DNA from: Salipiger marinus
Lineage (GTDB): Bacteria > Pseudomonadota > Alphaproteobacteria > Rhodobacterales > Rhodobacteraceae
Direction of reading: 5' to 3'
Length of the DNA stretch: 49,109 nt
Assembly: GCF_900100085.1 (NCBI RefSeq)
Contig: NZ_FNEJ01000031.1
Coordinates: 1 to 49,109, forward strand
Shown: positions 7,160 through 15,892 of the stretch, one piece after another
Layout: every line of letters begins with the position of its first letter
Numbering within the stretch: position 1 is the stretch's first letter
The notes under the pieces: model-generated
Database searches by the model: none
Told to the model about the DNA's origin: nothing
Seen by the model: the letters and a program-made list of their open reading frames with translations, nothing else
Program-made: the position numbers and the translations under genes

Positions 7160-7921
7160 ATGGCACGGCGCAAGAAGATTTACGAAGGCAAAGCCAAGAT
7201 TCTCTATGAAGGCCCCGAGCCCGGCACGATCGTGCAGTATTTCAAGGACGATGCCACCGCCTTCAACGCGCAGAAAAAGGACGTGATCGAAGGCAAGGGC
7301 GTGCTGAACAACCGCCTGTCCGAGTTCTTCATGACCGGGCTGAACAGCATCGGCGTGCCCACGCATTTCATCAAGCGGCTGAACATGCGCGAACAGCTGG
7401 TCCGCGCCTGCGAGATCATCCCGCTGGAAATCATCGTGCGCAACTTTGCCGCAGGCTCGCTGTCCACCCGTCTGGGCATCGAGGAAGGCACGCCGCTGCC
7501 GCGTCCCATCGTGGAATATTGCTACAAGGACGACAAGCTGGGCGATCCGCTGGTCACCGAAGAGCATATCGCCGCTTTCGGCTGGGCCAGCCAGCAGGAC
7601 ATGGATGACGTGCTGAGCCTTGCGCTGCGCGTCAACGACTACCTGTCGGGGCTGATGTATGGCGTCGGCATCCGTCTGGTGGATTTCAAGATCGAGATCG
7701 GCCGCGTCTATGACGGCGATTACCAGCGCCTGATCGTGGCGGACGAGATTTCGCCCGACAGCATGCGGCTCTGGGACATGGAAACCGGCCAGAAGTTCGA
7801 CAAGGACGTGTTCCGCCGCGATCTTGGCTCGCTGACCGACGCCTATACCGAGGTGGCGCGCCGTCTGGGGGTCATGCCGAAGCAGGCCACGCATGTGGCC
7901 AAGCCGAAGCTCATCAACTGA
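7160..7921 (+). CDS. purC: SAICAR synthetase (phosphoribosylaminoimidazole-succinocarboxamide synthase)
   Basis: This 253-residue enzyme joins CAIR with aspartate, using ATP, in de novo purine synthesis. Family motifs are clear throughout: [13 protein letters not shown] in the N-terminal nucleotide-binding lobe, [21 protein letters not shown], the [13 protein letters not shown] substrate-binding segment (about 94-106), [10 protein letters not shown] and [13 protein letters not shown]. It is slightly longer than the E. coli enzyme (237). It has a GAAAGG-type ribosome binding site and is followed after 60 bp by purS, so the two form an operon. purQ lies 25 kb away, and purL is not in the window. 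Confidence 0.98.
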   Translation: MARRKKIYEGKAKILYEGPEPGTIVQYFKDDATAFNAQKKDVIEGKGVLNNRLSEFFMTGLNSIGVPTHFIKRLNMREQLVRACEIIPLEIIVRNFAAGSLSTRLGIEEGTPLPRPIVEYCYKDDKLGDPLVTEEHIAAFGWASQQDMDDVLSLALRVNDYLSGLMYGVGIRLVDFKIEIGRVYDGDYQRLIVADEISPDSMRLWDMETGQKFDKDVFRRDLGSLTDAYTEVARRLGVMPKQATHVAKPKLIN

Positions 7922-7981
7922 GTCCCGCCCCGGCGGGAAGGACAGAGGGGCGGCGCCCCTTGGAAGAACGGAGAGACAGCC

Positions 7982-8212
7982 ATGAAGGCACGGGTGCATG
8001 TGATGCTGAAGGACGGCGTGCTCGACCCGCAGGGCGAAGCGGTGCGCCATGCGCTTGGCGGCATGGGCTTTTCCGGCGTGGAATCGGTGCGGCAGGGCAA
8101 GGTGATCGAGCTTGATCTGGCCGATGGCACCGGCGAGGACACGGTGCGCGACATGTGCGAGAAGCTGCTCGCCAACACCGTGATCGAAAGCTACCGCATC
8201 GAAATGCTCTGA
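7982..8212 (+). CDS. purS: Phosphoribosylformylglycinamidine synthase, small subunit PurS
   Basis: A 76-residue protein beginning MKARVHVMLKDGVLDPQGEAV, the PurS signature, with the family's VRQGKVIELDL strand and the C-terminal CEKLLANTVIESYRIE. PurS is the small bridging subunit that assembles PurQ (glutaminase) and PurL into the three-part FGAM synthase of Gram-positives and alphaproteobacteria. GGAGAG lies 5-10 bp before the ATG. The gene ends 25 bp before a strong terminator, closing the purC-purS operon. Confidence 0.97.
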   Translation: MKARVHVMLKDGVLDPQGEAVRHALGGMGFSGVESVRQGKVIELDLADGTGEDTVRDMCEKLLANTVIESYRIEML

Positions 8213-8237
8213 GATCCCGCGCTTCTGGCGCGAGATG

Positions 8238-8272
8238 GCCCGGCTGCAGCTCCCGCTGCGCCGGGCTTTTTT
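8238..8272 (+). terminator. Rho-independent terminator of purC-purS
   Basis: GCCCGGC (8238-8244) pairs with GCCGGGC (8260-8266), and six T follow (8267-8272). Inside, GCAG and CTGC extend the stem. It lies 25 bp after the purS stop. Confidence 0.88.
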
Positions 8273-8366
8273 GTGGAGAATGCCGTCAAGCGCGGCGGGA
8301 TTGACGGGCGATTCATCTTTTTGGCGGAACAGTGCGGGGCAATCCTGTCCCTGACGGAGCCTCGAG

Positions 8367-10286
8367 ATGAAATTTTCGCTGAAATCCCTGAAGGCCCGGC
8401 TGGCGCTGGGACTGTCGCTGCTGCTGGTGCTGATTTGCGCCGCGCTTCTGGCGGCCTTCGACCACCTGACCCGGCAGAACATGGTCGCGGCGGCGCAGCT
8501 CCGGCAGGACACGTCGCTGCGGATCCTCACCTCCCGCTTCGCGGAGACCTATCCTGACCTTGTGGTGGAGCATGATGCCGAAGGCCGGGTCAGCCGCGTG
8601 ATCTGGCCCGCGCTGCCGGACCTGAGCGATGCCAGCCTGATCGACCGGGTGGGGGCCATTTCAGGCGAAACCGCCACGGTTTTCGGCTGGGACGCGGCGG
8701 AGGGGGATTTTATGCGCCTCGTCACCAATATCGTGAAGCCGGACGGCACGCGCGCGGTCGGCACATGGCTTGGCAAGCAGAACCCGGTGCATGCGGCGAT
8801 GCTGCGCAAGGATGTCTATCATGGCGAGGCGGTGATCCTCGGCAACCCGTTCTACACGATCTACCAGCCGATCGAGGATGCCACGGGCGCGGTGATCGGC
8901 ATCTTCTATGCCGGGGTCGACAAATCTCTGGTGGATGTCCGCGTGGCTCGGCAACAGATGACCGGGCTCGTGCTGTCGCTGGTGGCGCTGGCGCTTGGCA
9001 TTCCCGCGCTGCTGCTGCTGCTGCTGAGCAGCAGTCTGCGCCCGCTTTACGCCATTTCGGCCCGGCTCGAAACCATGGCCACCGGGGATCTGCAGGCGCC
9101 GGTGCCGCATCTGCAGCGCGGTGACGAGCTGGGTGCCACCGCGCGCGCGGTCGAGGTTTTCCGCCAGCGGCTCACCGAGGCACGCGCGCAGGATGCCGCC
9201 GTTGCCACCCGGCGCGCCGAACAGGACCGGGTCGTGGGGGCGCTGCGCGAGGGGCTCGCGCGGCTGGCGCAGCGCGATCTGGCGGCACGGATCGAAACGG
9301 AGGGCGGCACGCCTTTCCCCGAGGAATACGAGGCGCTGCGTCACGACTTCAACGCCGGGATCGCCAGCCTCGAAGCGGCGATGGCAGAGGTGGCGGCGGT
9401 GGCTGCCGGGGTGCGGGGCGCCTCCGAAGAGATCGGCACAAGCTCGGATGACCTTGCCCACCGGGTGGAGGAACAGGCGGGCACGCTGGAAAGCTCTGCC
9501 GCCGCGCTGGACCAGCTGGCGCGCACCGGGCAGGAGATCGCCGAAACCGCAGAGCGCGCCGACGGGCTGGCGCAGACCAGCCGGCGGCTTTCTTCGGAAA
9601 GCGAACTGGTGCTGCGCAAGGCCATCGAAGCGATCCGCCGCATCGAGGATGCCTCGGTCAAGATCAACCAGATCATCTCGGCCATCGACGACATCGCGTT
9701 TCAGACCAATCTCCTGGCGCTGAACGCCGGGGTGGAGGCGGCGCGGGCCGGGGAGGCGGGGCGCGGCTTTGCCGTGGTCGCCTCGGAGGTGCGCAGTCTG
9801 GCCCAGACCGCCGCCGAAGCCGCGCAGGAGATCAAGACGCTGATCCGCGACAGCAATGACGAGGTGCGCGAGGGCAGTTCGCTGGTGCAGCAGACCGGCG
9901 CCTCGCTGGGGCAGGTGCTGGAACAGGTGGACGGGCTGGGTGCGCTGATCTCTGAAATTGCGCTGGCGGTGCGGGGCCAGACCAACGGCCTGTCGGAGAT
10001 CAACGAGGGGGTGCAGCGGCTGGAAACTATGACCCAGCACAACGCCGCCGTGGTCGAAGAACTGAACGCCGCAGGTCAAAGCCTCAATACCGAGGCGCAC
10101 AGGCTGTCCGACACGCTGGCGGTCTTCCGCTCTGACTCCGCCACGTCCGGCGGCTGGGGGGCGCCGGTTGCGCCGAAAAAGCCGGCGCGCGCGCCGGAGA
10201 AAGTGGCCGTCGCCTCGGCACCTTCAGCCGCCGCCGCAGAGATCCGCCGCAGCAGCGGGGTCATCGAAGGCTGGGATGAATTCTGA
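8367..10286 (+). CDS. Methyl-accepting chemotaxis protein with Cache sensor and CheR-docking tail
   Basis: A 639-residue membrane chemoreceptor. The first transmembrane helix is at about 12-32 ([20 protein letters not shown]). A periplasmic Cache-type domain (about 35-192) contains [23 protein letters not shown] and [13 protein letters not shown], followed by the second helix at about 198-220. HAMP follows ([26 protein letters not shown]). The cytoplasmic hairpin contains [28 protein letters not shown], the CheA/CheW contact tip. The last five residues, GWDEF, fit the xWxxF pentapeptide that tethers CheR methyltransferase to high-abundance receptors. Small organic ligands are plausible from the Cache type, but the ligand cannot be read. 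There are no che genes nearby. The ATG follows CTGACGGAGCC, with GGAG at a suitable distance. Confidence 0.93.
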   Translation: MKFSLKSLKARLALGLSLLLVLICAALLAAFDHLTRQNMVAAAQLRQDTSLRILTSRFAETYPDLVVEHDAEGRVSRVIWPALPDLSDASLIDRVGAISGETATVFGWDAAEGDFMRLVTNIVKPDGTRAVGTWLGKQNPVHAAMLRKDVYHGEAVILGNPFYTIYQPIEDATGAVIGIFYAGVDKSLVDVRVARQQMTGLVLSLVALALGIPALLLLLLSSSLRPLYAISARLETMATGDLQAPVPHLQRGDELGATARAVEVFRQRLTEARAQDAAVATRRAEQDRVVGALREGLARLAQRDLAARIETEGGTPFPEEYEALRHDFNAGIASLEAAMAEVAAVAAGVRGASEEIGTSSDDLAHRVEEQAGTLESSAAALDQLARTGQEIAETAERADGLAQTSRRLSSESELVLRKAIEAIRRIEDASVKINQIISAIDDIAFQTNLLALNAGVEAARAGEAGRGFAVVASEVRSLAQTAAEAAQEIKTLIRDSNDEVREGSSLVQQTGASLGQVLEQVDGLGALISEIALAVRGQTNGLSEINEGVQRLETMTQHNAAVVEELNAAGQSLNTEAHRLSDTLAVFRSDSATSGGWGAPVAPKKPARAPEKVAVASAPSAAAAEIRRSSGVIEGWDEF

Positions 10287-10311
10287 GCCGCACTTCCCGC
10301 TGCTGCAGCCT

Positions 10312-10393
10312 GAGCGTGAGGCGATTCCGAGACGTGACTCATCGCAGCGGAGATGTGCCTCCGCAGCCGGGATGTGAATGTCGCCTCACGCTC
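10312..10393. repeat. Nested inverted repeat downstream of the chemoreceptor gene
   Basis: The outer arms GAGCGTGAGGCGA (10312-10324) and TCGCCTCACGCTC (10381-10393) are perfect 13-bp complements. Within the 56-bp interval, GCGGAG and CTCCGC form a second, smaller stem around ATGTGC. No T tract follows, so this is not a standard terminator. It could be a structured 3' UTR or an element end. Confidence 0.7.
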
Positions 10394-10705
10394 CGCCACG
10401 GGCGCGTCCTGGCCAAGAGCGTCTGGCCGCTCTCTTGCCCGAATTGGCACGAAGATGTCCTTGGTAAAGCGCCAGATAGCCGGAGATGGTACGGAACTCA
10501 CCTGAAAGGTCAGGCGCGGCTGACATGCACCCGCACCCTGACCGCGCGGCAGGCGGACGACCGTTGCCACCACGCGGATCACACGCGGCGGCGCCCGCCT
10601 TGTGAGCAACCGCAGGGCTGACCACGCTGCAGGCAGACAGAAGGCCAGGTGAGCCGGCGACATTTGGCGGGGACGTGCCCCCGAACGGGGCATTCCGTCC
10701 GCGGT

Positions 10706-10739
10706 TTGTGGTCATGCCCGACTTGTGGTCATGCCCGAC
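10706..10739. repeat. Perfect tandem repeat, two 17-bp copies
   Basis: The unit ttgtggtcatgcccgac occupies 10706-10722 and 10723-10739 with no mismatch. It lies in non-coding DNA. It may be a slippage duplication or paired protein-binding sites. Confidence 0.85.
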
Positions 10740-11680
10740 GCTCGTTGCAGGAGAGGGGTGCAGAACGAACACATGACCACCCACTGCGGCTTCTGTGCGC
10801 GGGACTGGGACGCTTATGGTTTCGGGGATGAACCTGACAGGGACTGCGGTCTCGCCATGAAGGCGGGTGACAATGGTTCCGCCGCAGACGCTGCGGAGCG
10901 CCACGTAAGCGGACCGCAGCCCGCTATGCCGCACGGCTTTTGATGCAGCGGCTATACCTGAAACTTGGATTGCCCGACCTCAGTGATGGAGCAGCGCAGG
11001 CGGGCCGAGCTGAAGACGATTCGCCGCGCCGGAACCCCAAGGCCCGCGCCACGCTGTTCAATCCGTCAGATGTCAGCGAATTGGTTCTGCCCGCGTGACA
11101 AAAGACGCCACATTCTGGCGGCGGCAGTCCCGGCGCGGCGACAGGTGGCGGAGCGAGGGATCTGTTTCCGGATCAGGATCAATCCAGTGAGCCCGGCAAA
11201 CACCGGGCCGAGGTTTCAACTGGATTCACGTGATTTTCATAAAAGACGCAGCACTGCAGGGTTGAAATTTGGTGAAAATCAGAAACGTCCCAACCGCCCA
11301 ACCAGCGACAAACTTTTCGGGTTGCCATCGCAAAGAGGTCACGCTGCCTGCCATGCCGCCCGTTTTACGCCATTTTTTGCTTTGACCGGCGAACGGCTGC
11401 CTTTATTCACGGTCTCAAGCCCGTCACCGGGCGAAGAGATCTGGCCACGGGGGCGGCCGCCGAACTTGAAGTCATCCTCAGGGATGCGAGAGGACGCGAC
11501 AGGGGGACACCCCCGCCGCCACCGGCAGGCAGCTTCGCCCGCAGATAACGCGCGGGCATCAGAGGTGCGGTGGTCTCACGCAGTCTTGCAGGCATGACGA
11601 GCAATGAAACCGTCGGCGCGTGGCGCCGGTGCCGCCTTGCGGCATGGGGCATGCCCCGTCTGATGTGAAAGGGTCGAACA

Positions 11681-13825
11681 ATGGCTGATTTGGTTTTGGA
11701 CTGGGCCGCTCTGGGTGGATTTGGCACCAACCTCGAAACTCCGCCCGCGGGGGGCGTGTCCACCACAGTGGATACGGGCGGCATCGCGGTGGACATCACC
11801 TTTACCGCGCAGGATGCGGGGGCCGAGGCTTTTACCGCCAATTATGACGGCTATGTGCCCGCGGGTTCGGATGTGGATCCCAATTCGCACCTGAAGCTTT
11901 ACGGCGATGGCGGTGACGGCGGCGCGGTTTCCGCCACCTCGACCACGGTGATGGATTTCCGCTCCACCGATGCGCTTTATACCGGCTCGGTGCAGAACGT
12001 GTCCTTCCTGCTCAATGACGTAGATGGCGGCGCGGGCGCGGATCTGGGCGATCTGGCCGACGACTCTACCAGCGGCACCCCGACAGCAGGCACCTCGTTT
12101 CAGGACAATGTGACGATCCTTGCCTATGATGCGGAGGGCAACAGCCTGCCGGTCGATCTGCAGCCCTTCGGCAGCGCCTCGGTCAGCGGCGGCACCGCCA
12201 CCGGCACCGAAGTGACCTCGTTCGACGCGGCGTCGGGCAGCCTGCAGGTGACCATTCCCGGCCCCGTGGCCCGGATCGAGGTGGTCTATGCCAATGGCGG
12301 CGACAGCGCGCAGGGCGTGCTGATTTCCGATGTCGCCTTTTCCACCGTCGATGTGGGCGATGGGGGCAACACGCCGCCGGTGGCCGTGGACGATCTGGCC
12401 GACACGCCGGTCGACACTGCCGTCACCATCGACGTGCTGACCAATGACAGCGACCCGGACGGCGATCCGCTGACCGTGACCGGCGTGACCCAGCCCGCCA
12501 ATGGCACCGTCACGATCAACGAAGACGGCACGCTGAGCTATGTCCCCGCCACCGGCTTCACCGGCGAAGACACGATCACCTACACGATCACCGATGGCAA
12601 TGGCGGCACCGCGACCGGCGAGGTGGTGGTGACGGTGGAGGATGGCGACGGCGCCAACACGCCGCCCGTCGCCGTGGATGACGACATCACCACCGGCACC
12701 GACACCCCGGTGACCTTCGATCCCACCGACAATGACACCGATCCGGATGGCGATCCGCTGACCGTGACCGATGTCACCGATCCGGACAATGGCACCGTCA
12801 CCGTGGGCGACGATGGCAGCGTGACCTACACCCCCGATACCGGCTTCATCGGCGAGGACACGATCACCTACACCGTCGATGACGGCAATGGCGGCACCGA
12901 TACCGGCGAGATCATCGTGACCGTGGGCGATGACACCGTGCCCGGCGGCAACACGCCCCCCGTCGCCGTGGACGATCTGTTCACCACCGATGACGAGACG
13001 GCGATCACCTTCGATCCGACGCTGAACGACACCGATGCGGATGGCGATCCGCTGACCGTCACCGGGATCGGCAGTTCCGAAAACGGCACGGTCGTGCTGA
13101 ACGAGGATGGCACGGTCAGCTACACGCCCAATGGCAGCTTCACCGGGTTCGATTCCTTCAACTATACCGTCACCGATGGCAATGGCGGCACCGCCGAGGC
13201 CAATATCACGGTCGAGGTTTTGGATGGCGGCGTGGTGCCCTGTTTCACCCCCGGCACCCTGATCGCCACGCCGCAGGGCGAACGTCTGGTCGAGGATCTG
13301 CAGGTCGGCGACCGGGTCATCACCCGCGACAACGGCATTCAGGAAATCCGCTGGATCGGGCGCAAGGATCTGACCGGCTTTGATCTGGCGCGCAGGCCGC
13401 AGATGGGCCCGGTGCTGATCCAGAAGGGGGCGCTTGGGAAAAACATGCCCATGCATGACCTGCTGGTGTCGCCGAACCACCGCATCCTTGTCGCCAATGA
13501 CAAGACCGCGCTTTACTTCGAAGAGCGCGAGGTGCTGGCCGCAGCCAAGCATCTCACCGGGCTTGATGGCGTGGACGAGGTGGGGACGCTGGGGGTCAGC
13601 TACATCCACTTCATGTTCGACCAGCACGAGGTGGTGCTGTCGAACGGCGTCTGGAGCGAAAGCTTTCAGCCCGGCGATTACACCCTGCGCGGCATCGACG
13701 AGGCGCAGCGCTCGGAAATCTATGAACTGTTCCCCGAACTGGAACAGGCCGAAGGTCTGCGCGCCTATGGCGCCGCCCGCCGGTCGCTGAAGAAGCACGA
13801 GGCACAGCTGCTGACCCGGTCCTGA
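11681..13825 (+). CDS. Cadherin/Big-like repeat protein with C-terminal Hint domain
   Basis: A 714-residue, very acidic protein without an N-terminal signal peptide. Residues 1-225 form an Asp/Gly-rich beta domain. Three homologous units follow (about 228-325, 325-423, 425-515), each starting NTPPVAVDD and containing NDxDxDGDPLTVT, NGTV and FxGxDxxxYTxxDGNGG. These are Big_9/VCBS-like folds that usually bind calcium. The last 190 residues are a Hint_2 domain that begins at C521 (PCFTPGTLIATPQGERLVEDL) and includes SPNHRILV. Hint domains of inteins and Hedgehog proteins cleave the peptide bond before this Cys. Family knowledge suggests a secreted adhesin-like protein, perhaps exported by a type I system not in the window. 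Self-cleavage is inferred. The ribosome binding site is AAAGGG. Confidence 0.88.
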   Translation: MADLVLDWAALGGFGTNLETPPAGGVSTTVDTGGIAVDITFTAQDAGAEAFTANYDGYVPAGSDVDPNSHLKLYGDGGDGGAVSATSTTVMDFRSTDALYTGSVQNVSFLLNDVDGGAGADLGDLADDSTSGTPTAGTSFQDNVTILAYDAEGNSLPVDLQPFGSASVSGGTATGTEVTSFDAASGSLQVTIPGPVARIEVVYANGGDSAQGVLISDVAFSTVDVGDGGNTPPVAVDDLADTPVDTAVTIDVLTNDSDPDGDPLTVTGVTQPANGTVTINEDGTLSYVPATGFTGEDTITYTITDGNGGTATGEVVVTVEDGDGANTPPVAVDDDITTGTDTPVTFDPTDNDTDPDGDPLTVTDVTDPDNGTVTVGDDGSVTYTPDTGFIGEDTITYTVDDGNGGTDTGEIIVTVGDDTVPGGNTPPVAVDDLFTTDDETAITFDPTLNDTDADGDPLTVTGIGSSENGTVVLNEDGTVSYTPNGSFTGFDSFNYTVTDGNGGTAEANITVEVLDGGVVPCFTPGTLIATPQGERLVEDLQVGDRVITRDNGIQEIRWIGRKDLTGFDLARRPQMGPVLIQKGALGKNMPMHDLLVSPNHRILVANDKTALYFEEREVLAAAKHLTGLDGVDEVGTLGVSYIHFMFDQHEVVLSNGVWSESFQPGDYTLRGIDEAQRSEIYELFPELEQAEGLRAYGAARRSLKKHEAQLLTRS
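12364..13221 (+). repeat. Three tandem coding repeats of about 285-300 bp
   Basis: The Big-like units of the Hint-domain protein are also alike at DNA level. Each begins with a variant of aacacgccgcccgtcgccgt near 12367, 12657 and 12952, contains gatggcgatccgctgaccgt, and ends with gatggcaatggcggcaccg. The likeness suggests duplication within the gene, so copy number may vary between strains. Confidence 0.8.
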
Positions 13826-13854
13826 GACCCGGTTGGTTCGATTAGGCAGCTCGT

Positions 13855-13925
13855 CCCGGTGCAACCGACCCTTGCACCGGGGCGGACAGGGAAGCGGAGC
13901 GGCGCAGGCCGCTCCGTTTTCTTTT
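13855..13925 (+). terminator. Tandem hairpins ending in a T-rich tract, terminator of the Hint-domain gene
   Basis: The first stem is CCCGGTGCAA with TTGCACCGGG (13855-13864 and 13872-13881, loop of 7). The second is CGGAGCGG with CCGCTCCG (13895-13902 and 13909-13916) followed by TTTTCTTTT (13917-13925). The second hairpin is a standard intrinsic terminator. The first may strengthen it or protect the mRNA end. The convergent gene on the other strand ends at 13937. Confidence 0.85.
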
Positions 13926-13936
13926 GTGGCAGGAGG

Positions 13937-14539
13937 TCAGGAGGGCTGGCGCGCCTGCCATTCGGCCCATGCCTCGGGCGTGTCCAGATCGGTCAGCGCG
14001 TGGCGGTCGGGCAGCGTCACAAGGCGCAGGCGGTGCCGGTTCGCCGCCAGCACGGCGCGCGCGCCCTGATCGCCGGAGAGCGCCAGCATGGCCGGGAAAC
14101 AGTCGGCGGGGAACAGCACGGGATGGCCGGGAATGTCCTTGTCGCTGCAGCCCTGCAGCAGCATCGGACGGGGCAGGGCCCGGAACAGCGCGATCAGCGC
14201 CTGCAGATCCTCGACGGTGAGGTCGGGCATGTCGGCGGGCAGGATCATTGCCGCGTCCATGTCCTCGGGCAGCAGGCCGATGCCCCGCCGCAGCGAGGCG
14301 GACATGCCGCTGTCAGCATCGGGCACAAAGACCAGCTGCACCGGCAGACCCGCCAGCGCGGCGGCGCGGGGGTGGTCGGGGTCGGGCAGGGTGACGGTCA
14401 CATGATCCGCCGCCTGCAGCGCCTGCCGGGCCTGACGGCGCAGCAGCGGCTCGCCGCCGACCTGCATCAGCAGCTTGTCAGTGCCGCGCATCCGGCGGCT
14501 GGCCCCGGCGGCGGGAATCAGGACGGCAATCGCTCCCAT
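13937..14539 (-). CDS. MobA-like NTP transferase (molybdenum cofactor nucleotidyltransferase family)
   Basis: A 200-residue cytoplasmic enzyme with the nucleotide-binding signature LIPAAGASRRMRGTDKLL (residues about 7-24), then AAMILPADMPDL with the metal-binding Asp and a GHPVLFP segment. This is the MobA/MocA-like group that attaches CMP or GMP to molybdopterin, for example CTP:molybdopterin cytidylyltransferase of CO- or xanthine-dehydrogenase systems. No molybdoenzyme gene is nearby, so the substrate remains open; other sugar- or cofactor-NTP transferases share the signature. The start at 14539 is chosen because the family begins directly at the strand before PAAG. The upstream extension of the frame is not family-like. 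Confidence 0.82.
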   Translation of the reverse strand: MGAIAVLIPAAGASRRMRGTDKLLMQVGGEPLLRRQARQALQAADHVTVTLPDPDHPRAAALAGLPVQLVFVPDADSGMSASLRRGIGLLPEDMDAAMILPADMPDLTVEDLQALIALFRALPRPMLLQGCSDKDIPGHPVLFPADCFPAMLALSGDQGARAVLAANRHRLRLVTLPDRHALTDLDTPEAWAEWQARQPS

Positions 14540-14725
14540 GCGCACAGCTATAGCGTGTCCCGGGGGCGGGGTCTGCGGTTTTTGTCCGGAATGCGTGCCA
14601 TCAGCAGCTAAAGCCGGGGTTTTTCCTTGACACTTTGGGTAACAGATTACCTCAAATCGAAAATAAACCAGAGACACGACAGATGCGGCGGCCCGGATGA
14701 CGGGCTGGAAAGGACAGTACAGCCT

Positions 14726-15892
14726 ATGGGACTAGCGCGACGTTCGGAGGACGAGCAGGAGCGGCTTGCCGAATTGCGCAGCTTCCGCATTCTTGACACC
14801 GGGCGCGAGCCCGCGTTCGACGAGGTGGTGGAGCTGCTGGCGGCCCAGCTCGACATGCCGGTGGCGCTGATCAGTCTGGTCGACGAGGACCGGCAGTGGT
14901 TCAAGGCGGCGCATGGGCTGGAGCTGGACGGCAGCCCGCTGGAGCAGTCGATCTGCGCCCATGCCATCCTGCAGGACGGGGTTCTGGAAATCGAGGACAC
15001 GCTGCTGGATCTGCGCAGCGCCGACAACCCGCTGTGCTGCGGGCTGAGCGGGACGATGCGCTATTATGCCGGGGCGCCGCTGGTCACCCGCAGCGGCCAC
15101 CGCATCGGCACGCTCTGCGTGCTGGACCATCATCCGCGCAAGCTGGCCCCGCTGCAGCGCCGCCTGCTGGAGGTGATGGCCGGGCAGGTGATGCGGCAGC
15201 TGGATCTGCAGCGCGCGCTCGCCAACAAGGAAGTGCTGCGCGAGGAAATCGACCACCGCGTGAAGAACTCGCTGCAGACCGTCGCCTCCACCATCCGGCT
15301 CTACCGCGGACGGTCGGGCAATGACGAGACCCGCGAGGCGCTGGACGCCATCGCGCGTCGGGTCGATTCCGTGTCGCAGCTGCATGCGGCGCTGAACCAG
15401 ACCTCCAAGATGCATTTTGTGCGCATCGACACCTATCTAGGCCGCGTCGCCACGCTGCTGCAGCGCCACGCGCCCGAAGGCGTGGTGCTGCATGTCGAAG
15501 CCCCCGATCTGGAGGTGGAGTCGCGCGTCGCGGCCTCCATCGGGGTGATGGCCAGCGAATTTGCGGCCAATGCCGGGAAATATGCGTTTCGCGGCCAGTA
15601 TGCCGGGGCAGAGGTGCGCTTCACGCTGGAGCGGCACGGCCCCAACGCGCTGGTCTTTACCTGCCGCGACAACGGCCCGGGGCCGGAGCCGGGGTCGCGG
15701 CTGGACGTGCTGGCAAGCTCGGCGCTTGGCGCCCGGCTGCTGGAGGCGGCAGCGCAGCAGGTGGGCGGGTTGCTGACGCAGGGGCGGGAGCCGGGCGGCT
15801 TCGTGCTGCGCGCCGAACTGCCCGTCGATCCCGCCGAAGAGGTGCCTTTTACGTCCGAATCGGGGTTTGCGGCCGCACCCGCAGCCGAGTGA
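14726..15892 (+). CDS. GAF-domain sensor histidine kinase, HWE/HisKA_2 family
   Basis: A soluble 388-residue kinase. The GAF domain (about 20-160) is of the type with FRILDTGREPAFD, RQWFKAAHGL, SICAHAIL, MRYYAGAPLVT and IGTLCVLDHHPR, which often senses redox or small molecules. The HisKA_2 dimerisation segment EEIDHRVKNSLQTVAS carries phosphoacceptor H177. The ATPase part has an N-box-like ASEFAANAGKYA and DNGPGPEPG. Such kinases commonly act in general stress responses (with PhyR-type regulators) or light responses. No partner regulator is adjacent. The ATG at 14726 has AAGGA upstream; a longer frame to 14627 adds residues with no family support. Its 3' end overlaps the convergent corC-like gene by 44 bp. 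Confidence 0.87.
   Translation: MGLARRSEDEQERLAELRSFRILDTGREPAFDEVVELLAAQLDMPVALISLVDEDRQWFKAAHGLELDGSPLEQSICAHAILQDGVLEIEDTLLDLRSADNPLCCGLSGTMRYYAGAPLVTRSGHRIGTLCVLDHHPRKLAPLQRRLLEVMAGQVMRQLDLQRALANKEVLREEIDHRVKNSLQTVASTIRLYRGRSGNDETREALDAIARRVDSVSQLHAALNQTSKMHFVRIDTYLGRVATLLQRHAPEGVVLHVEAPDLEVESRVAASIGVMASEFAANAGKYAFRGQYAGAEVRFTLERHGPNALVFTCRDNGPGPEPGSRLDVLASSALGARLLEAAAQQVGGLLTQGREPGGFVLRAELPVDPAEEVPFTSESGFAAAPAAE

Larger units (their letters stand above)
10287..11680. other. Gene-poor region of 1.4 kb upstream of the Hint-domain gene
   Basis: Open frames of 60-210 codons exist on both strands, but they are rich in Arg, Pro and Cys, lack convincing ribosome binding sites and show no recognised domain. 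I call none of them a gene. The stretch contains a nested inverted repeat just after the chemoreceptor (10312-10393), a perfect tandem 17-bp repeat (10706-10739), an AT-richer stretch near 11220-11330 and a 12-bp palindrome (GGGGCATGCCCC) close to the next start. It could be decayed mobile DNA or hold an unrecognised RNA. The long leader may carry the promoter of the Hint-domain gene. Confidence 0.5.

Noticed and set aside
8661-10100. A 479-codon open frame antisense to the chemoreceptor
   Set aside because: It mirrors the coiled-coil codon pattern of the chemoreceptor and has no recognisable feature.
10965-11597. A 210-codon frame in the gene-poor region
   Set aside because: There is no ribosome binding site, no domain, and a high Arg/Pro/Cys content; the frame has no coding-like pattern.
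12364-13221. The three DNA repeats as a mobile or CRISPR-like array
   Set aside because: They are in frame, about 290 bp long, and code for homologous protein domains, so they are a coding duplication.
11576-13864. A 762-codon open frame antisense to the Hint-domain gene
   Set aside because: It is the mirror of Asp/Gly/Thr-rich repeats, is made of low-complexity His/Ile/Val/Gly runs and matches no family. The plus-strand frame has clear domains.
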